Notes under the pieces: generated by a model | The model's database searches: none | Seen by the model: only the letters and a program-made list of their open reading frames with translations | What the model was told of the DNA's origin: nothing | Part shown: positions 17,058 through 26,561 of the stretch, in pieces | How positions within the stretch are numbered: position 1 is the stretch's first letter | Layout: each line of letters opens with the position of its first letter | Assembly: GCA_965601685.1 (NCBI GenBank) | Contig: CBFCWI010000002.1 | Span: 248,001-312,000 of the forward strand | Length of the DNA: 64,000 nt | DNA from: JANQJD01 sp965601685 | GTDB lineage: Bacteria > Pseudomonadota > Alphaproteobacteria > Rhodospirillales > Rhodospirillaceae | Direction: 5' to 3' | Position numbers and translations under genes: made by a program

Positions 17058-20000
17058 TCACTCCGACGACTCAACCAACATACCTTCTGTCTGTGTCACC
17101 GCCATCATCGCAGTGACTGGCCATTTTGCTTCCGATCTGTTTTCTGTTGCCCTAACCCATTCGGTTTCCTGATGCAAAAGCTCACGGTCAGCTGGTAGCT
17201 GCTGCTGCGGCAACGGCGGGGCTGACAGGCGGCGAGCAATAGACTCTTTGAAGAGAGTCAATGATCCCCGCCGCATGACACCAAGTATATTCCACACCCA
17301 TATGAACGGGGACGACGGTAGACTAACAGATGGTGCTGAGACGGAGCTGCCACTGCTGCTCCCTCCCATGGAACTACCCCCGGTAGGATGGATTGGCAAG
17401 AAGCTTGAGGCCGCGCTAACACAGCCTAATGGAATGAGGAGAAGGGTTAGAAGAGTAGACACGAGGCTGCCGAACATCAGAGAAATCGCCATGCCCTGGA
17501 AAATAGGGTCTGTTAAAATAACAACAGAGCCACCTATGAGGGCGAACACTGTGATTAAAATGGGCCGTGTCCGCGTGCGGCATGCTTGGATCACAGCTTC
17601 CCGCACAGTTTCTCCGCGATCCACTGCCTGCTTTGAGAAATCCACGAGTAGGATAGAGTTGCGCACAATGATCCCAGCCAGTGCGATGAAACCGATCATT
17701 GAAGTAGCTGTGAATTCAGCCCCAAAGAGCCAGTGTCCTGGGATGATGCCAACTAGCGTTAGTGGAATAGGTGCCATAATAATAGCAGGTAGCACGAAAT
17801 TGCCAAATTCCCATACCACCAGCATATAGATCAAAACCATAGCGGCGGCAAAGGCGATTCCCATGTCGCGAAAGGTTTCATAGGTCACTGTCCATTCCCC
17901 AGTCCATTCAAAGGCAACCTTGGAATTATCTGCAGGTGCACCGATGTAATGTGTCTGCACTACTACGCCATCAGGGGCCCGATAGGTAGCCATCTCTTTT
18001 TCTATCCCCAGCATGCCGTAAATCGGCGCCCCAAGCCGGCCTGCTACGTCGCCCGTGACAAACTCCACCGGTCGCAGGTCCTTGTGGAAGACAATAGGAT
18101 CCTGCTGTGCAGGTAAAAAATGACCTAGCTCAGCTAGTGGGATCATCTGGCCGGTTTGCGATAGAACTGGGATCTCCCCTAGACGAGCGAATTGGCTGCG
18201 CAAGGCCATGGGGACTTGGAGAACAATATAGCGGGGCTCTAGCACACGGCCAATTTTTATATCACCTAGCCGTGCTCCACCCATTGCCATGTCGAGCTGA
18301 CGATTGATATCCTCGACAGAGACACCATGACGCACGGCTTTTTCCCGGTCAACTTCAAACCTCCAGATTTTGTAGGAGTCTTGCATTAAATTATCCACAT
18401 CGACTACACCAGGTGCACGCGCAAAAAGAGCAGTTAAATCACTAGCAGCTTGTCTGCGTGTATCGGCATCTGGCCCATAAATCTCGGCGACTAACGTCTG
18501 CAAAACCGGTGGCCCAGGTGGCATCTCAACCACCGCAATACGCGCCCCTAGTCCTCTTGCAACTGGAGTTAAAATGTCACGCATGGCACTCGCGATTTCA
18601 TGGCTGGACTGTGCCCGGATTTTTTTGTGTTGGAGCTGAATCTGTACGTCCCCATACCACGGATCCTGGCGTATATAATAGTGCCGTACCAGACCATTGA
18701 AATTGAATGGGGAAGCCGTGCCAGCATAGGTCTGGACTGCCACCACTTCAGGGATCTTCAGAACTTCTTCAGCTAGACGCTGGGTCACATTAGCGGTCAC
18801 CGGCAAGGCAGTTCCAGTCGGCATATTGACAACGATATTGAACTCTGATTTGTTGTCAAAAGGCAACATCTTAACGGTCACGTCTTCAGTATAGAACATG
18901 AACAAACAGCCAAAGAACAGGCTAACATTAGCAAAAAGAAAAGCATAACCTTTGCTTTTGCTGTCTAGCAACAGATTAATCACGCTACGAAACAGACGAT
19001 CCAGTCTCTGAACCTGCCTGTGCTCGCGACCTTGAGCATTTTTCAGTTTCTTTAGTGACGGCCGAATGCGCATCGCTAGCCACGGCGTAAAGATAAACGC
19101 CGCGAACAACGAAAACAACATTGCGACCGAGCCTAAGGCCGGAATAGGCTCCATATAAGGCCCCATCATACCGGACACGAAGCCCATCGGCAGCAGAGCT
19201 GCAATAACAGTAAAGGTGGCAAGGATCGTTGGGTTACCAACCTCGCGTACAGCATCTACTGATGTTTCAGTATCTATTTCCCCCTTCTCGAGCCAGCGAC
19301 GATAAATATTTTCCACGACCACAATGGCGTCGTCTACCAGTATCCCGATTGAAAAAATCAATGCGAAAAGACTGACACGATCTATGGTATAGTCCAGAAT
19401 ATAAGCTGAAAAAACAGTGATCAAGATGACCACAGGTATAACTATTAAGACTACTAATGCTGCGCGTAACCCGAGTAAGAACCAGATCAGTAATGTGACG
19501 ATACCAGTAGCGATGAACAGCTTTAAAACAAGCTCATTGACCTTATCGTTGGCAGTGGCCCCGTAATTGCGAGTCACTGCTACCTGTACGTTATCTGGAA
19601 TCAGACGGCCACGCAGATAGTCCATCTTCTCCAACACCGCGTTGGCCACAGTGACACCATTGGTACCAGCTTTCTTAGCGATCGCGATTGTCACTGCCGG
19701 CGCACCATGGCGTGCTTCCAGGGTTGCGGAGGATGCGGGGCCAGTATAATACATGACCACGTCACGAGCCTCAGCAGGTGTCTCCTGCACTCGGGCGATG
19801 TCACGCACATAGACTGGTGCACCATTGCGTACACCTACCACGAGTCGCTCCACATCGACTGCTTTGCGTAGAAACGCACCAGTGTAGATCTTGTAGTTGC
19901 TGTCACCAGCTTCAACATGACCGGTGCCGCGCTCACTGTTAGCGTTCTTGATGGTCTCGGCAATCTGATCGAGGCTGATGCCAAAGCCCTTGAGTCGTTC

Positions 20001-20621
20001 TGGGAATACCTCGATCCGTAATTCCTCCGGTCGACCACCAACGATAAAGCTCTGACTAGTGTTCGGCACTTCTTTGAGGCGCTGCATGACGTCGAGGGCA
20101 ATCAAGCGCAACTGAGCGTCCGTGACGTCATAGGACCACAGGGTCAGTGTCACCACTGGTACATCATCGACTCCCTTTGGCTTGACAAAGGGGCCCATGA
20201 CACCCGGTGGTATCTTATCCTTGTTTGACTCGAGCTTGTCGTATAACTTGACGAGCGAAGGTTCCATAATCTCGCCGACATCGAACTCGACTGTTACCAT
20301 CCCCTGACCGTGTTGTGATGCCGAGTAGACATGCTTCACGCCGAGAAGTTCACTCATCATGCGTTCCAGCGGGTCGATGGCAAGGCTTGCTACTTGCTCT
20401 GCTGACGCGCCAGGGTAGTGCACAAACACATCCACCATTGGTACAGAAATCTGCGGATCTTCCTGTCGCGGCGTGATCAAAAGCCCGAGAATGCCCATGG
20501 CAAGGGCAGCTAGCAGCAGCAGCGGTGAGAGAGGTGAATGGATGAAGGTTCTCGTCATGGTGCCGGCAAGGCCTAACCCATGATGGTATCGTGCGGATTG
20601 ATCTCCGTTAATCTCGGCCAT
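17058..20621 (-). CDS. RND-family efflux permease
   Basis: 1187 aa, somewhat longer than the usual 1030-1050 because of an N-terminal extension and a Ser/Pro-rich cytoplasmic tail of about 120 residues. Twelve membrane segments are arranged as in AcrB-like proteins. TPRQEDPQISVPMVDVFVHYPGASAEQV after TM1 is typical of the HAE-1/CusA-like group, and GILVDDAIVVVENIYRR in TM4 carries the two Asp of the proton relay. It pumps substrates out of the periplasm or inner membrane together with the adaptor encoded 77 bp upstream. Substrate unknown. No outer-membrane channel gene is in the window. Confidence 0.93.
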   Translation of the reverse strand: MAEINGDQSARYHHGLGLAGTMTRTFIHSPLSPLLLLAALAMGILGLLITPRQEDPQISVPMVDVFVHYPGASAEQVASLAIDPLERMMSELLGVKHVYSASQHGQGMVTVEFDVGEIMEPSLVKLYDKLESNKDKIPPGVMGPFVKPKGVDDVPVVTLTLWSYDVTDAQLRLIALDVMQRLKEVPNTSQSFIVGGRPEELRIEVFPERLKGFGISLDQIAETIKNANSERGTGHVEAGDSNYKIYTGAFLRKAVDVERLVVGVRNGAPVYVRDIARVQETPAEARDVVMYYTGPASSATLEARHGAPAVTIAIAKKAGTNGVTVANAVLEKMDYLRGRLIPDNVQVAVTRNYGATANDKVNELVLKLFIATGIVTLLIWFLLGLRAALVVLIVIPVVILITVFSAYILDYTIDRVSLFALIFSIGILVDDAIVVVENIYRRWLEKGEIDTETSVDAVREVGNPTILATFTVIAALLPMGFVSGMMGPYMEPIPALGSVAMLFSLFAAFIFTPWLAMRIRPSLKKLKNAQGREHRQVQRLDRLFRSVINLLLDSKSKGYAFLFANVSLFFGCLFMFYTEDVTVKMLPFDNKSEFNIVVNMPTGTALPVTANVTQRLAEEVLKIPEVVAVQTYAGTASPFNFNGLVRHYYIRQDPWYGDVQIQLQHKKIRAQSSHEIASAMRDILTPVARGLGARIAVVEMPPGPPVLQTLVAEIYGPDADTRRQAASDLTALFARAPGVVDVDNLMQDSYKIWRFEVDREKAVRHGVSVEDINRQLDMAMGGARLGDIKIGRVLEPRYIVLQVPMALRSQFARLGEIPVLSQTGQMIPLAELGHFLPAQQDPIVFHKDLRPVEFVTGDVAGRLGAPIYGMLGIEKEMATYRAPDGVVVQTHYIGAPADNSKVAFEWTGEWTVTYETFRDMGIAFAAAMVLIYMLVVWEFGNFVLPAIIMAPIPLTLVGIIPGHWLFGAEFTATSMIGFIALAGIIVRNSILLVDFSKQAVDRGETVREAVIQACRTRTRPILITVFALIGGSVVILTDPIFQGMAISLMFGSLVSTLLTLLLIPLGCVSAASSFLPIHPTGGSSMGGSSSGSSVSAPSVSLPSSPFIWVWNILGVMRRGSLTLFKESIARRLSAPPLPQQQLPADRELLHQETEWVRATENRSEAKWPVTAMMAVTQTEGMLVESSE

Positions 20622-20698
20622 GGGTATTTGTCTTTCGCAGTCTTGTTTCCACAGGCCGGAATCCCCCCTGCACCCCGACCATCACCCTAGCTGGCACC

Positions 20699-21829
20699 TT
20701 ATCGAAGGCCGGAGACTAGCCCAGGTGGCGGATCAACGATGACCTGATCACCGGCAGTGACTCCGGATAGGACACTGACAAAATCACCCCCTAGAGAACT
20801 ACCGACACGTATCACCCGCAGGGATGGTCGGCCCTCGTGGAGAATGAACACATTTGGCAGACTGCCTCGCCAGACAACTGCCCTTTCAGGCAGGACGGGG
20901 ATCTCGCGGCTCGGCTCTGTAGCATCTGGGATCTGCACCTCAGCATACATACCAGCTCCACCTGGTACCCCTTTAGGGAGATCAAACTTCACTGTCACAG
21001 TGTGACGAGTACTGTCAGCCATCGGATAAATCTGGGCTACCCGTGCCTTCACCTCGATGCCCCCGGCATCCAGCCTGGCTGGTAGCAGCATTCCCTTCTC
21101 GAGACCAGCTACTAGCCGTACAGGTACGTCTGCCTGGATACGCAAGTAAGTAGTATGAGCAAACTGCAATAAGGCTTGCCCCGGCTGCACAGTATCACCA
21201 ACTTCGACAATCTTCTTCACTATCGTGCCGTCGAACGGTGCCGCGAGCTGAGCATCCCGCAATCGAGCATTAAGCTGTTCTAGCTGGGCCGTTGCCTGCA
21301 TAAGAGCCCCTTGCGCTTGTTGCACACCGGCCCCTTGCGCATACCAGTCAGCATAGCGTTCGAGACCCGTATCGCTGCGGCCCATCATATTAGAAAAACC
21401 ACGAGTAAAGAATTGGTCGAACATGTTCGGCATGCCCATACCCGGCATAGCGTTCGGTGTATTACTGCGCGGGGACCATATCTCCCGCGAATATTGCACC
21501 TGCGCATTGCGGAGCGCAGCCTCTGCGTTGGCAATCTGTGCGAGCGCAGCCCGACGTTGCGCCTGTATTTGCGAATCATCCACCTGGATAAGGAGAGCGC
21601 CAGCGGCGAGGCTGTCGCCTTCCACACCTGCAATGAAAGTCACCTGACCCTGGATTTGTGCGGAAAGGTTGACTTCTTTGTACGGGACAACCGTTCCGCC
21701 CACAGTGGACGTATGGCCGACCTGCGCCGTTGTGATAGTGGCCGTCTGGTACTCTGCCGCCAACACTTCTCCACTGATACTGCAGGCACTCAACAGAGCT
21801 GCAGCGATGACCCTGGGTATTGTCGGCAT
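20699..21829 (-). CDS. RND efflux periplasmic adaptor (membrane-fusion protein)
   Basis: 376 aa. Signal peptide MPTIPRVIAAALLSACSISG, with a lipobox-like LLSAC that could make it a lipoprotein. The barrel-sandwich lipoyl parts TVVPYKEVNLSAQIQGQVTF and LAAPFDGTIVKKIVEVGDTV flank a coiled-coil hairpin. An unusual Met/Pro/Asn-rich insert (about 120-160, NAMPGMGMPNMF) sits in the hairpin. C-terminal beta-barrel: FVSVLSGVTAGDQVIVDPP. It links the RND pump to an outer-membrane channel. It sits 3 bp downstream of the SCP2 gene. The Met-rich insert might bind metal, but that is only a guess. Confidence 0.92.
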   Translation of the reverse strand: MPTIPRVIAAALLSACSISGEVLAAEYQTATITTAQVGHTSTVGGTVVPYKEVNLSAQIQGQVTFIAGVEGDSLAAGALLIQVDDSQIQAQRRAALAQIANAEAALRNAQVQYSREIWSPRSNTPNAMPGMGMPNMFDQFFTRGFSNMMGRSDTGLERYADWYAQGAGVQQAQGALMQATAQLEQLNARLRDAQLAAPFDGTIVKKIVEVGDTVQPGQALLQFAHTTYLRIQADVPVRLVAGLEKGMLLPARLDAGGIEVKARVAQIYPMADSTRHTVTVKFDLPKGVPGGAGMYAEVQIPDATEPSREIPVLPERAVVWRGSLPNVFILHEGRPSLRVIRVGSSLGGDFVSVLSGVTAGDQVIVDPPPGLVSGLR

Positions 21830-21832
21830 GAC

Positions 21833-22228
21833 TCAGACGCGCCCCATAACCTCGAAACTTTTAATGAACGGGCCAGCCATGCGCGGATCTTTAACCATTG
21901 CACCATAGTCACCTACTTTAAAGCGCAACTTTCGCGATGTGTAAGCCACACCAAGCCCCATGAGGCCGGGGGGTTTTCTCAGCCATTTTTCCCAATCCTC
22001 CTGGCTCGCTCGTAAATCCCAGTTTACGGCTTGACTACTGTAGGCGACCCCTTCCATCGCTTTGCCGTTCTCAATCATGAGCACACCGCGCGGCCGTTCC
22101 TCATCGACAAAGCCATAGGCAATGTTACTGTTGAAGCCTATTTTTGCTAACTCCTCTGACAAAGCCGGCTCCGCGTTCCAGGCGGAGGCAAACTTGTTCA
22201 TCCATTCACTTGAAAATAGTTCTGCCAT
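21833..22228 (-). CDS. SCP-2 sterol-transfer-like protein
   Basis: 131 aa with no signal peptide. MAELFSSEWMNKFASAWNAEPALSEELAKIGFNSNIAYGF opens a fold like bacterial SCP-2 domain proteins, with ENGKAMEGVAYSSQAVNWDLRAS and GLGVAYTSRKLRFKVGDYGAM further on. Such domains bind hydrophobic ligands such as lipids. It is the first gene of the exporter operon (3 bp before the adaptor), which suggests a lipid-like substrate or membrane upkeep role for the pump; this is inference from context. Confidence 0.75.
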   Translation of the reverse strand: MAELFSSEWMNKFASAWNAEPALSEELAKIGFNSNIAYGFVDEERPRGVLMIENGKAMEGVAYSSQAVNWDLRASQEDWEKWLRKPPGLMGLGVAYTSRKLRFKVGDYGAMVKDPRMAGPFIKSFEVMGRV

Positions 22229-23328
22229 GAATCTCCCCCATCACTGACCCATGCATTCCTTTAGACCTATGCATCCCTTAGGCGTACCACAGGATATGCA
22301 AACCTGGACTGGATATGCGAACGTTAAGGTAGCAAGAATCTCACCCCCAACCCCTCGGGTGCTCACGGCTCTTTCCTCCTGCCTCCTGGTGCACCACATA
22401 GGAGGCTCTGAAACCGCCCACGATGCCCTCAAGCGGTTCGCCTTATCACGTCGGTACCAAGGTTTCAAGTCGTTGCATAAGCTGTATGTAAGTTAACTAT
22501 AATACGACGGGTGTGAAATGATTATAGTCGTGAGTCTGTGTGTCTTGCTGTAGGCTAGGTATGGTTTCAAATGTTTCCCTAAAAAAGTAGATGTGTATAT
22601 TCTATTAATAGTTGTATAATCACGTAGCGTATAGAGAAGATGATAGCGCACTTGTAGCCACTGCCAATGGCGAACCGTTGAATCCAACGTTCTGCTCGCG
22701 AGTCGCATAGAAGTTGCAGCTTGTTGGAAGGAGAGCGCGATCCAGTGGCTACCTTCCACTTCCGCACTGCTGCAGCTGCAAAGCGAGAATGCAGAACTGC
22801 ATGGGACCGTCGCTGTATCGAGTCGTCATTGCGCAATCGCATTGCTGCTGAAGAGGCTGAGACGGTCGGCGCTTGTCCCTACTGTCTGCATCTACGCTCT
22901 CAAGCATCTTGAAATCTAGGACAAGATATGCGTGATACGCTCAATGTTCTTACGCAAAGAAGAAGCGCTCTTTGCCGTTCCGGAGGGCGCTCCGCGTGCA
23001 GACCCTCGAATCTGCAACCAAACCTTACCCCCTTACCTCTAGAGTGGGGCATGCTGCGACTCGGTTCCCAAGCTGTCCCTAAGCTGCTGTGAAGCAGCAG
23101 CTGCCAAGGTGGGAGACAGAAATCCAGATAGTTCAATCGTTGATCAAGGGTGGAAACTCTGGCACTGTGACAACAGTCTGGCACACTGGTCTGGCTGAGG
23201 AACCGCTTTGGAGTGTTGGTAGGGTGACACAGTGTGAAAAGGCAGAAGAGTGCGCGACCAAGAAGGCATGGCACAAATGGCGGGCAAGGCGCTCCGTTTC
23301 GATGGAGTAGTAGCGAAAGAAAGGGGCT
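22229..23328. other. 1.1 kb without a supportable gene
   Basis: Several short open frames overlap on both strands, none with a good ribosome binding site or recognisable product. The minus frame 22900-23274 and the minus frame 23133-23570 are Cys/Arg/Ser-rich, as expected from chance translation. I see no tRNA or array. It may be decayed coding sequence. Confidence 0.55.
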
Positions 23329-23733
23329 ATGAGAAATTTCGTCGTCAAGAACCCGGTTGGTGTCACAGTGCTAGCCGGCATCCTGGGCGTTATGGGTTTC
23401 TTCACATTTGTCATGTACGGGATGGCCCGCAATCTCGATACCATGACAACAGTGATGCAGAAGATGGGCAATGACCTGACTAGCATGGCGGAGGTACAGA
23501 ACACTATGGGACACGATATTTCAACTATGTCGCAGGATATCAGTGTTATGCGCAAGTCTATGACCCACATTAATGAGTCTGTCGGCCAAGTGTCTCAGAA
23601 CGTGAGCTTAATGGCTGGAAATGTCACACAGATGACTAGCATGGTAAGCCGGATGTCTTATGATCTTGGTCGCGGCGCTCATTCCTTTTCCTCTCCTATG
23701 AATTACATGAACAATATGTTCTTCGGGCCATGA
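23329..23733 (+). CDS. Met-rich coiled-coil membrane protein
   Basis: 134 aa. A short basic-free N-terminus is followed by one membrane helix (GVTVLAGILGVMGFFTFVMYGMA, about 11-33). A long helix follows in which Met recurs every 7 residues or so between polar heptads (for example MTTVMQKMGNDLTSM and VMRKSMTHINESV, with DIS repeats). The end is SSPMNYMNNMFFGP. It looks like a membrane-anchored parallel coiled coil, most likely facing the periplasm. I do not recognise a named family. AAGGGG 3 nt before the ATG at 23329 is close but strong. It stands alone between two gene-poor stretches. Confidence 0.72.
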   Translation: MRNFVVKNPVGVTVLAGILGVMGFFTFVMYGMARNLDTMTTVMQKMGNDLTSMAEVQNTMGHDISTMSQDISVMRKSMTHINESVGQVSQNVSLMAGNVTQMTSMVSRMSYDLGRGAHSFSSPMNYMNNMFFGP

Positions 23734-24057
23734 GTAGTCTTTCGATCGCCGAGGCTTTGTAGTGGCCACCCGACATGTTTATTGGCACCTTTATTGGCAC
23801 CATCACGGCCCTTTGGCCTACCATCGTCTGGGAAACTGGGGGTGGTGGCTCGTCGGCTAGTAGCTGCTCCGCGCTCTACTACAGAGTGCTTTTTGTCATA
23901 TCTCACTACCCTATCCTACCTACCTATAGGTTGAGACTCTCGGACTTTTCCGGTGAGTGTGGTCGACCTATTCAGTCATATAACTAAGAAAATCTCCTAA
24001 AATAATAATCAGCCTACTGTATTGTATGTAATAGGTGCAATCCTTAGGAGGATCATC
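23734..24057. other. Gene-free stretch before the FAD oxidoreductase
   Basis: No recognisable frame. It holds the leader of the next gene, including the AGGAGG at 24046-24051. The open frame from 24022 is only an upstream extension of that gene. Confidence 0.5.
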
Positions 24058-25167
24058 TTGGAGCGGATCGACTGTGCAGTGATCGGGGCTGGTGTCGTCG
24101 GGTTAGCGGTGGCACGTGCCATGGCCTTAGCGGGACGGGAGGTTGTAATCCTTGAACGGGAAACCACTATAGGAACAGGAGCGAGTTCCCGTAATAGTGA
24201 GGTAATTCACGCTGGTATCTACTACCCCAGGGGTAGCTTGAAGGCCCGTCTGTGTGTGAACGGACGGCACGCCCTTTATGCCTACTGTGCTGCACGGGGT
24301 ATTGCTCACCAGCAGTGTGGCAAGCTCATCGTTGCGACTGATGATTCTCAGATAGAACGCTTGCGTGCACTTGCGGCGAGAGGTCTAGCTAATGGAGTGG
24401 ACAACCTGCAATGGCTCACAGGATCGGCTGTTCAGGCTCTGGAACCCGCTCTACGTTGTATTGCGGCTTTATTCTCACCCTCTACCGGAATCCTCGACAG
24501 TCATGCCCTGATGCTTTCGCTGTTGGGAGATGCTGAGGCAGCAGGAGCGGTTCTAGCCTTGTCTAGCCCAGTCGAATCAGTGACCTTCAGCAACGAAAGA
24601 ATTGTGCTCAACGTTGGCGGCGCTGAACCAAGTCAGTTCATGGTACAAACGGTTATCAACAGCGCTGGATTGTGGGCCCCGGCGCTCGCGCGAACATTCA
24701 GAGGACTCGATCACAGCCATCTACCACGTGGATACTTCGCAAAGGGCAGCTATTTCACTTTGGCTGGTCCGGCACCCTTTGCACGCCTGATTTATCCTCT
24801 GCCTGAGACGGACGTGCTTGGCATCCATTTCACATTCGATCTCGTCGGTCAGAGCCGATTCGGCCCTGATGTGGAATGGGTGGATTGCCTCGACTACAGT
24901 GTGCGAATGGAGCGGAGCATTCGTTTTTATGCTGCGGTGCGCCGTTACTGGCCTGATCTGCCCGATGGCGCCTTGAGACCAGGCTACGCGGGCATAAGGC
25001 CTAAGATTCATGGCCCTGGCGAACCAGTACCAGATTTCATCGTTGCCGGTGAGACAGCCGCTCATACTTATCACAGACTGATTAACCTATTCGGAATTGA
25101 AAGCCCTGGATTAACATCGTGTTTAGCATTGGCAGATATGGTAGTCGATGCTACACAACGTCATTAA
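24058..25167 (+). CDS. FAD-dependent oxidoreductase, L-2-hydroxyglutarate oxidase-like
   Basis: 369 aa from a TTG. N-terminal FAD motif: CAVIGAGVVGLAVARAMALAG, then VILERE and SSRNSEVIHAGIYYPRGSLKA, the pattern of LhgO/YgaF and related DAO-superfamily enzymes, which oxidise 2-hydroxy acids and pass electrons to the quinone pool. C-terminal GIRPKIHGPGEPVPDF and NLFGIESPGLTSCLALA close the FAD site, as in that family. The start is set by a perfect AGGAGG 6 nt before the TTG at 24058, giving MERIDCAVIG. Substrate assignment rests on resemblance only. Confidence 0.85.
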   Translation: MERIDCAVIGAGVVGLAVARAMALAGREVVILERETTIGTGASSRNSEVIHAGIYYPRGSLKARLCVNGRHALYAYCAARGIAHQQCGKLIVATDDSQIERLRALAARGLANGVDNLQWLTGSAVQALEPALRCIAALFSPSTGILDSHALMLSLLGDAEAAGAVLALSSPVESVTFSNERIVLNVGGAEPSQFMVQTVINSAGLWAPALARTFRGLDHSHLPRGYFAKGSYFTLAGPAPFARLIYPLPETDVLGIHFTFDLVGQSRFGPDVEWVDCLDYSVRMERSIRFYAAVRRYWPDLPDGALRPGYAGIRPKIHGPGEPVPDFIVAGETAAHTYHRLINLFGIESPGLTSCLALADMVVDATQRH

Positions 25168-25479
25168 GAGTATGTTCGAATCGACTCCGGTAGGGATAGG
25201 AGAATCGGATGATTCGAGCATAGGGGCTCAACATGCAGAGCGCTTTGCTCTCATCCCACGCTCACTGACTAGCAGCCCTGCTACGAGTTTCCCAGAATGT
25301 ACAACTTGATGTATATATTCTACACATAGAGACTTTCCATCAGACTGTCATATGTGTGACATTTTCCTTTAAGGATTGCATAATATGGATTAGTGGCCAT
25401 CGCTAGCAAGGCAGTCGCAGACACGCGTTTCGCAAGCATCAGAAGGTGATTGAGGGGATTGGCTTTTCTGAGCAGCAGG
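25168..25479. other. Gene-free stretch between convergent genes
   Basis: The flanking genes converge here. No terminator hairpin with a T run and no credible small gene are visible. Confidence 0.5.
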
Positions 25480-26127
25480 CTATGATCTGGAGAGTTTTTT
25501 CTCGCGGCGACGCGCCCGTAAGCGTAAGAGAAGAGACAACGTCCAAAGACAGTAGACAGTCGCACCAACGCCGGCAGCCGCGAAGAACGGTGCTAGGTAG
25601 CCTAACCAAGTCAAGGGAGCAAGTAGGTAAATACCATCTTCCAGCTCGAATCCGGCTATTTTAGGATAGCCGATTGCTGTGCCCTCAGCAGCTCCACCCG
25701 TTTCAGCATCGATCCACAGATTCAGCCCCATCGCCAATACAGCGGACACTGCGCCGATCAACCCTATGCTCATCACCCACTTACCAAGAACGCTATCAGC
25801 CAGCCCTAGGCTGATGCCGCCCAATAAGGCGGCATAGCTGAGGCCACCTGTTAGATAGTCGAAGTAATAACCGAAACTTGATTGCCGACCGGATTGACGC
25901 GCCAGTTCCCCGTCGCAATGATCCAGGAATCGCGCAGTCACAAATAAACCAGCACCCCACTCCTGCCAATCAGTGTCTCCTGTAGCCAGCAAAACAGCTC
26001 CGGCTAGGGCGAGTAGTAGACTCACGGCTGTTAAGTGGTCAGGTGAAATGGGTGTACGAATCAACGGCTGCACTAAGACGCTGGCAAGACGTTGATCAAG
26101 GGGAGGATTCTTCATACGCTCTTCCAC
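25480..26127 (-). CDS. CDP-alcohol phosphatidyltransferase homologue with an altered active-site motif
   Basis: 215 aa, about five to six membrane helices. The family motif is D-x2-DG-x2-AR-x8-G-x3-D-x3-D. Here residues 69-94 read D69..D72-G73..A76-R77...G86...D90, but position 94 is Gly instead of the fourth Asp, the presumed catalytic base. The family moves a phospho-alcohol from CDP-linked donors in lipid synthesis at the inner membrane. The paralogue at 57315-57911 has the full motif and shares RPL...TP.H.T and the second-half ..D/E-D.. region. Either this copy is inactive or it uses a different mechanism. ATG at 26127; M5 is a second option. Confidence 0.82.
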   Translation of the reverse strand: MEERMKNPPLDQRLASVLVQPLIRTPISPDHLTAVSLLLALAGAVLLATGDTDWQEWGAGLFVTARFLDHCDGELARQSGRQSSFGYYFDYLTGGLSYAALLGGISLGLADSVLGKWVMSIGLIGAVSAVLAMGLNLWIDAETGGAAEGTAIGYPKIAGFELEDGIYLLAPLTWLGYLAPFFAAAGVGATVYCLWTLSLLLRLRARRREKKLSRS

Positions 26128-26354
26128 GTTGTTAGGATCATGAAAAGCCTAGCTCTTCCACGCTAAGAGGGTTTTCTCCGTACTCTCCATCCACAAAGCA
26201 CCGTGAGTCCCTTCACAGCATGTTTAAACCACGCTATAAATCCAGTGTTGGGTATGTTAAAGGTCGGTCGTATGAGTGTATTGAGTGTGTGGTTGTTTAT
26301 CTACGCTGTAGAGCTATTCAGGGATGCGAAATAATCAGCAGAGGAGTTGGAGCC

Positions 26355-26561
26355 CTGGTTCAGGTACTTGTGCGCGATAATAATATCGATCAGGCGTTGA
26401 AGGCCCTCAAAAAGAAGATGCAGCGCGAGGGTATCTTTCGGGAGATGAAGCTGCGGCGAAGCTATGAAAAGCCTTCAGAGCGCAATGCGCGCGAAAGAGC
26501 AGAAGCGGTTCGCAGAGCCCGTAAGCTGGAGCGCAAGCGGCTTGAGCGTGAAGGTTTCTAG
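26355..26561 (+). CDS. rpsU: 30S ribosomal protein S21, apparent CTG start
   Basis: 68 aa: VQVLVRDNNIDQALKALKKK then REGIFREMKLRRSYEKPSER, the standard S21 sequence, with a basic C-terminal tail. S21 sits on the 30S platform near the anti-Shine-Dalgarno. No ATG, GTG or TTG lies at the family's usual start. A clean GAGGAG (26341-26346) is followed after 8 nt by CTG (26355), then GTT CAG. I therefore start at CTG. Alternatives are the ATG at 26220, which would add 45 unmatched residues, or the GTG at 26370, which would remove five conserved residues. Confidence 0.85.
   Translation: MVQVLVRDNNIDQALKALKKKMQREGIFREMKLRRSYEKPSERNARERAEAVRRARKLERKRLEREGF

Noticed and set aside
16798..17061. 87-codon frame coupled to the RND stop by GTGA
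   Set aside because: No recognisable sequence; the second half is a Leu/Tyr run from AT-rich DNA.
23133..23570. Minus-strand 145-codon frame
   Set aside because: Shadow of the Met-rich gene: its Ile/Val/Ser pattern comes from the repeating Met/Asp codons on the other strand.
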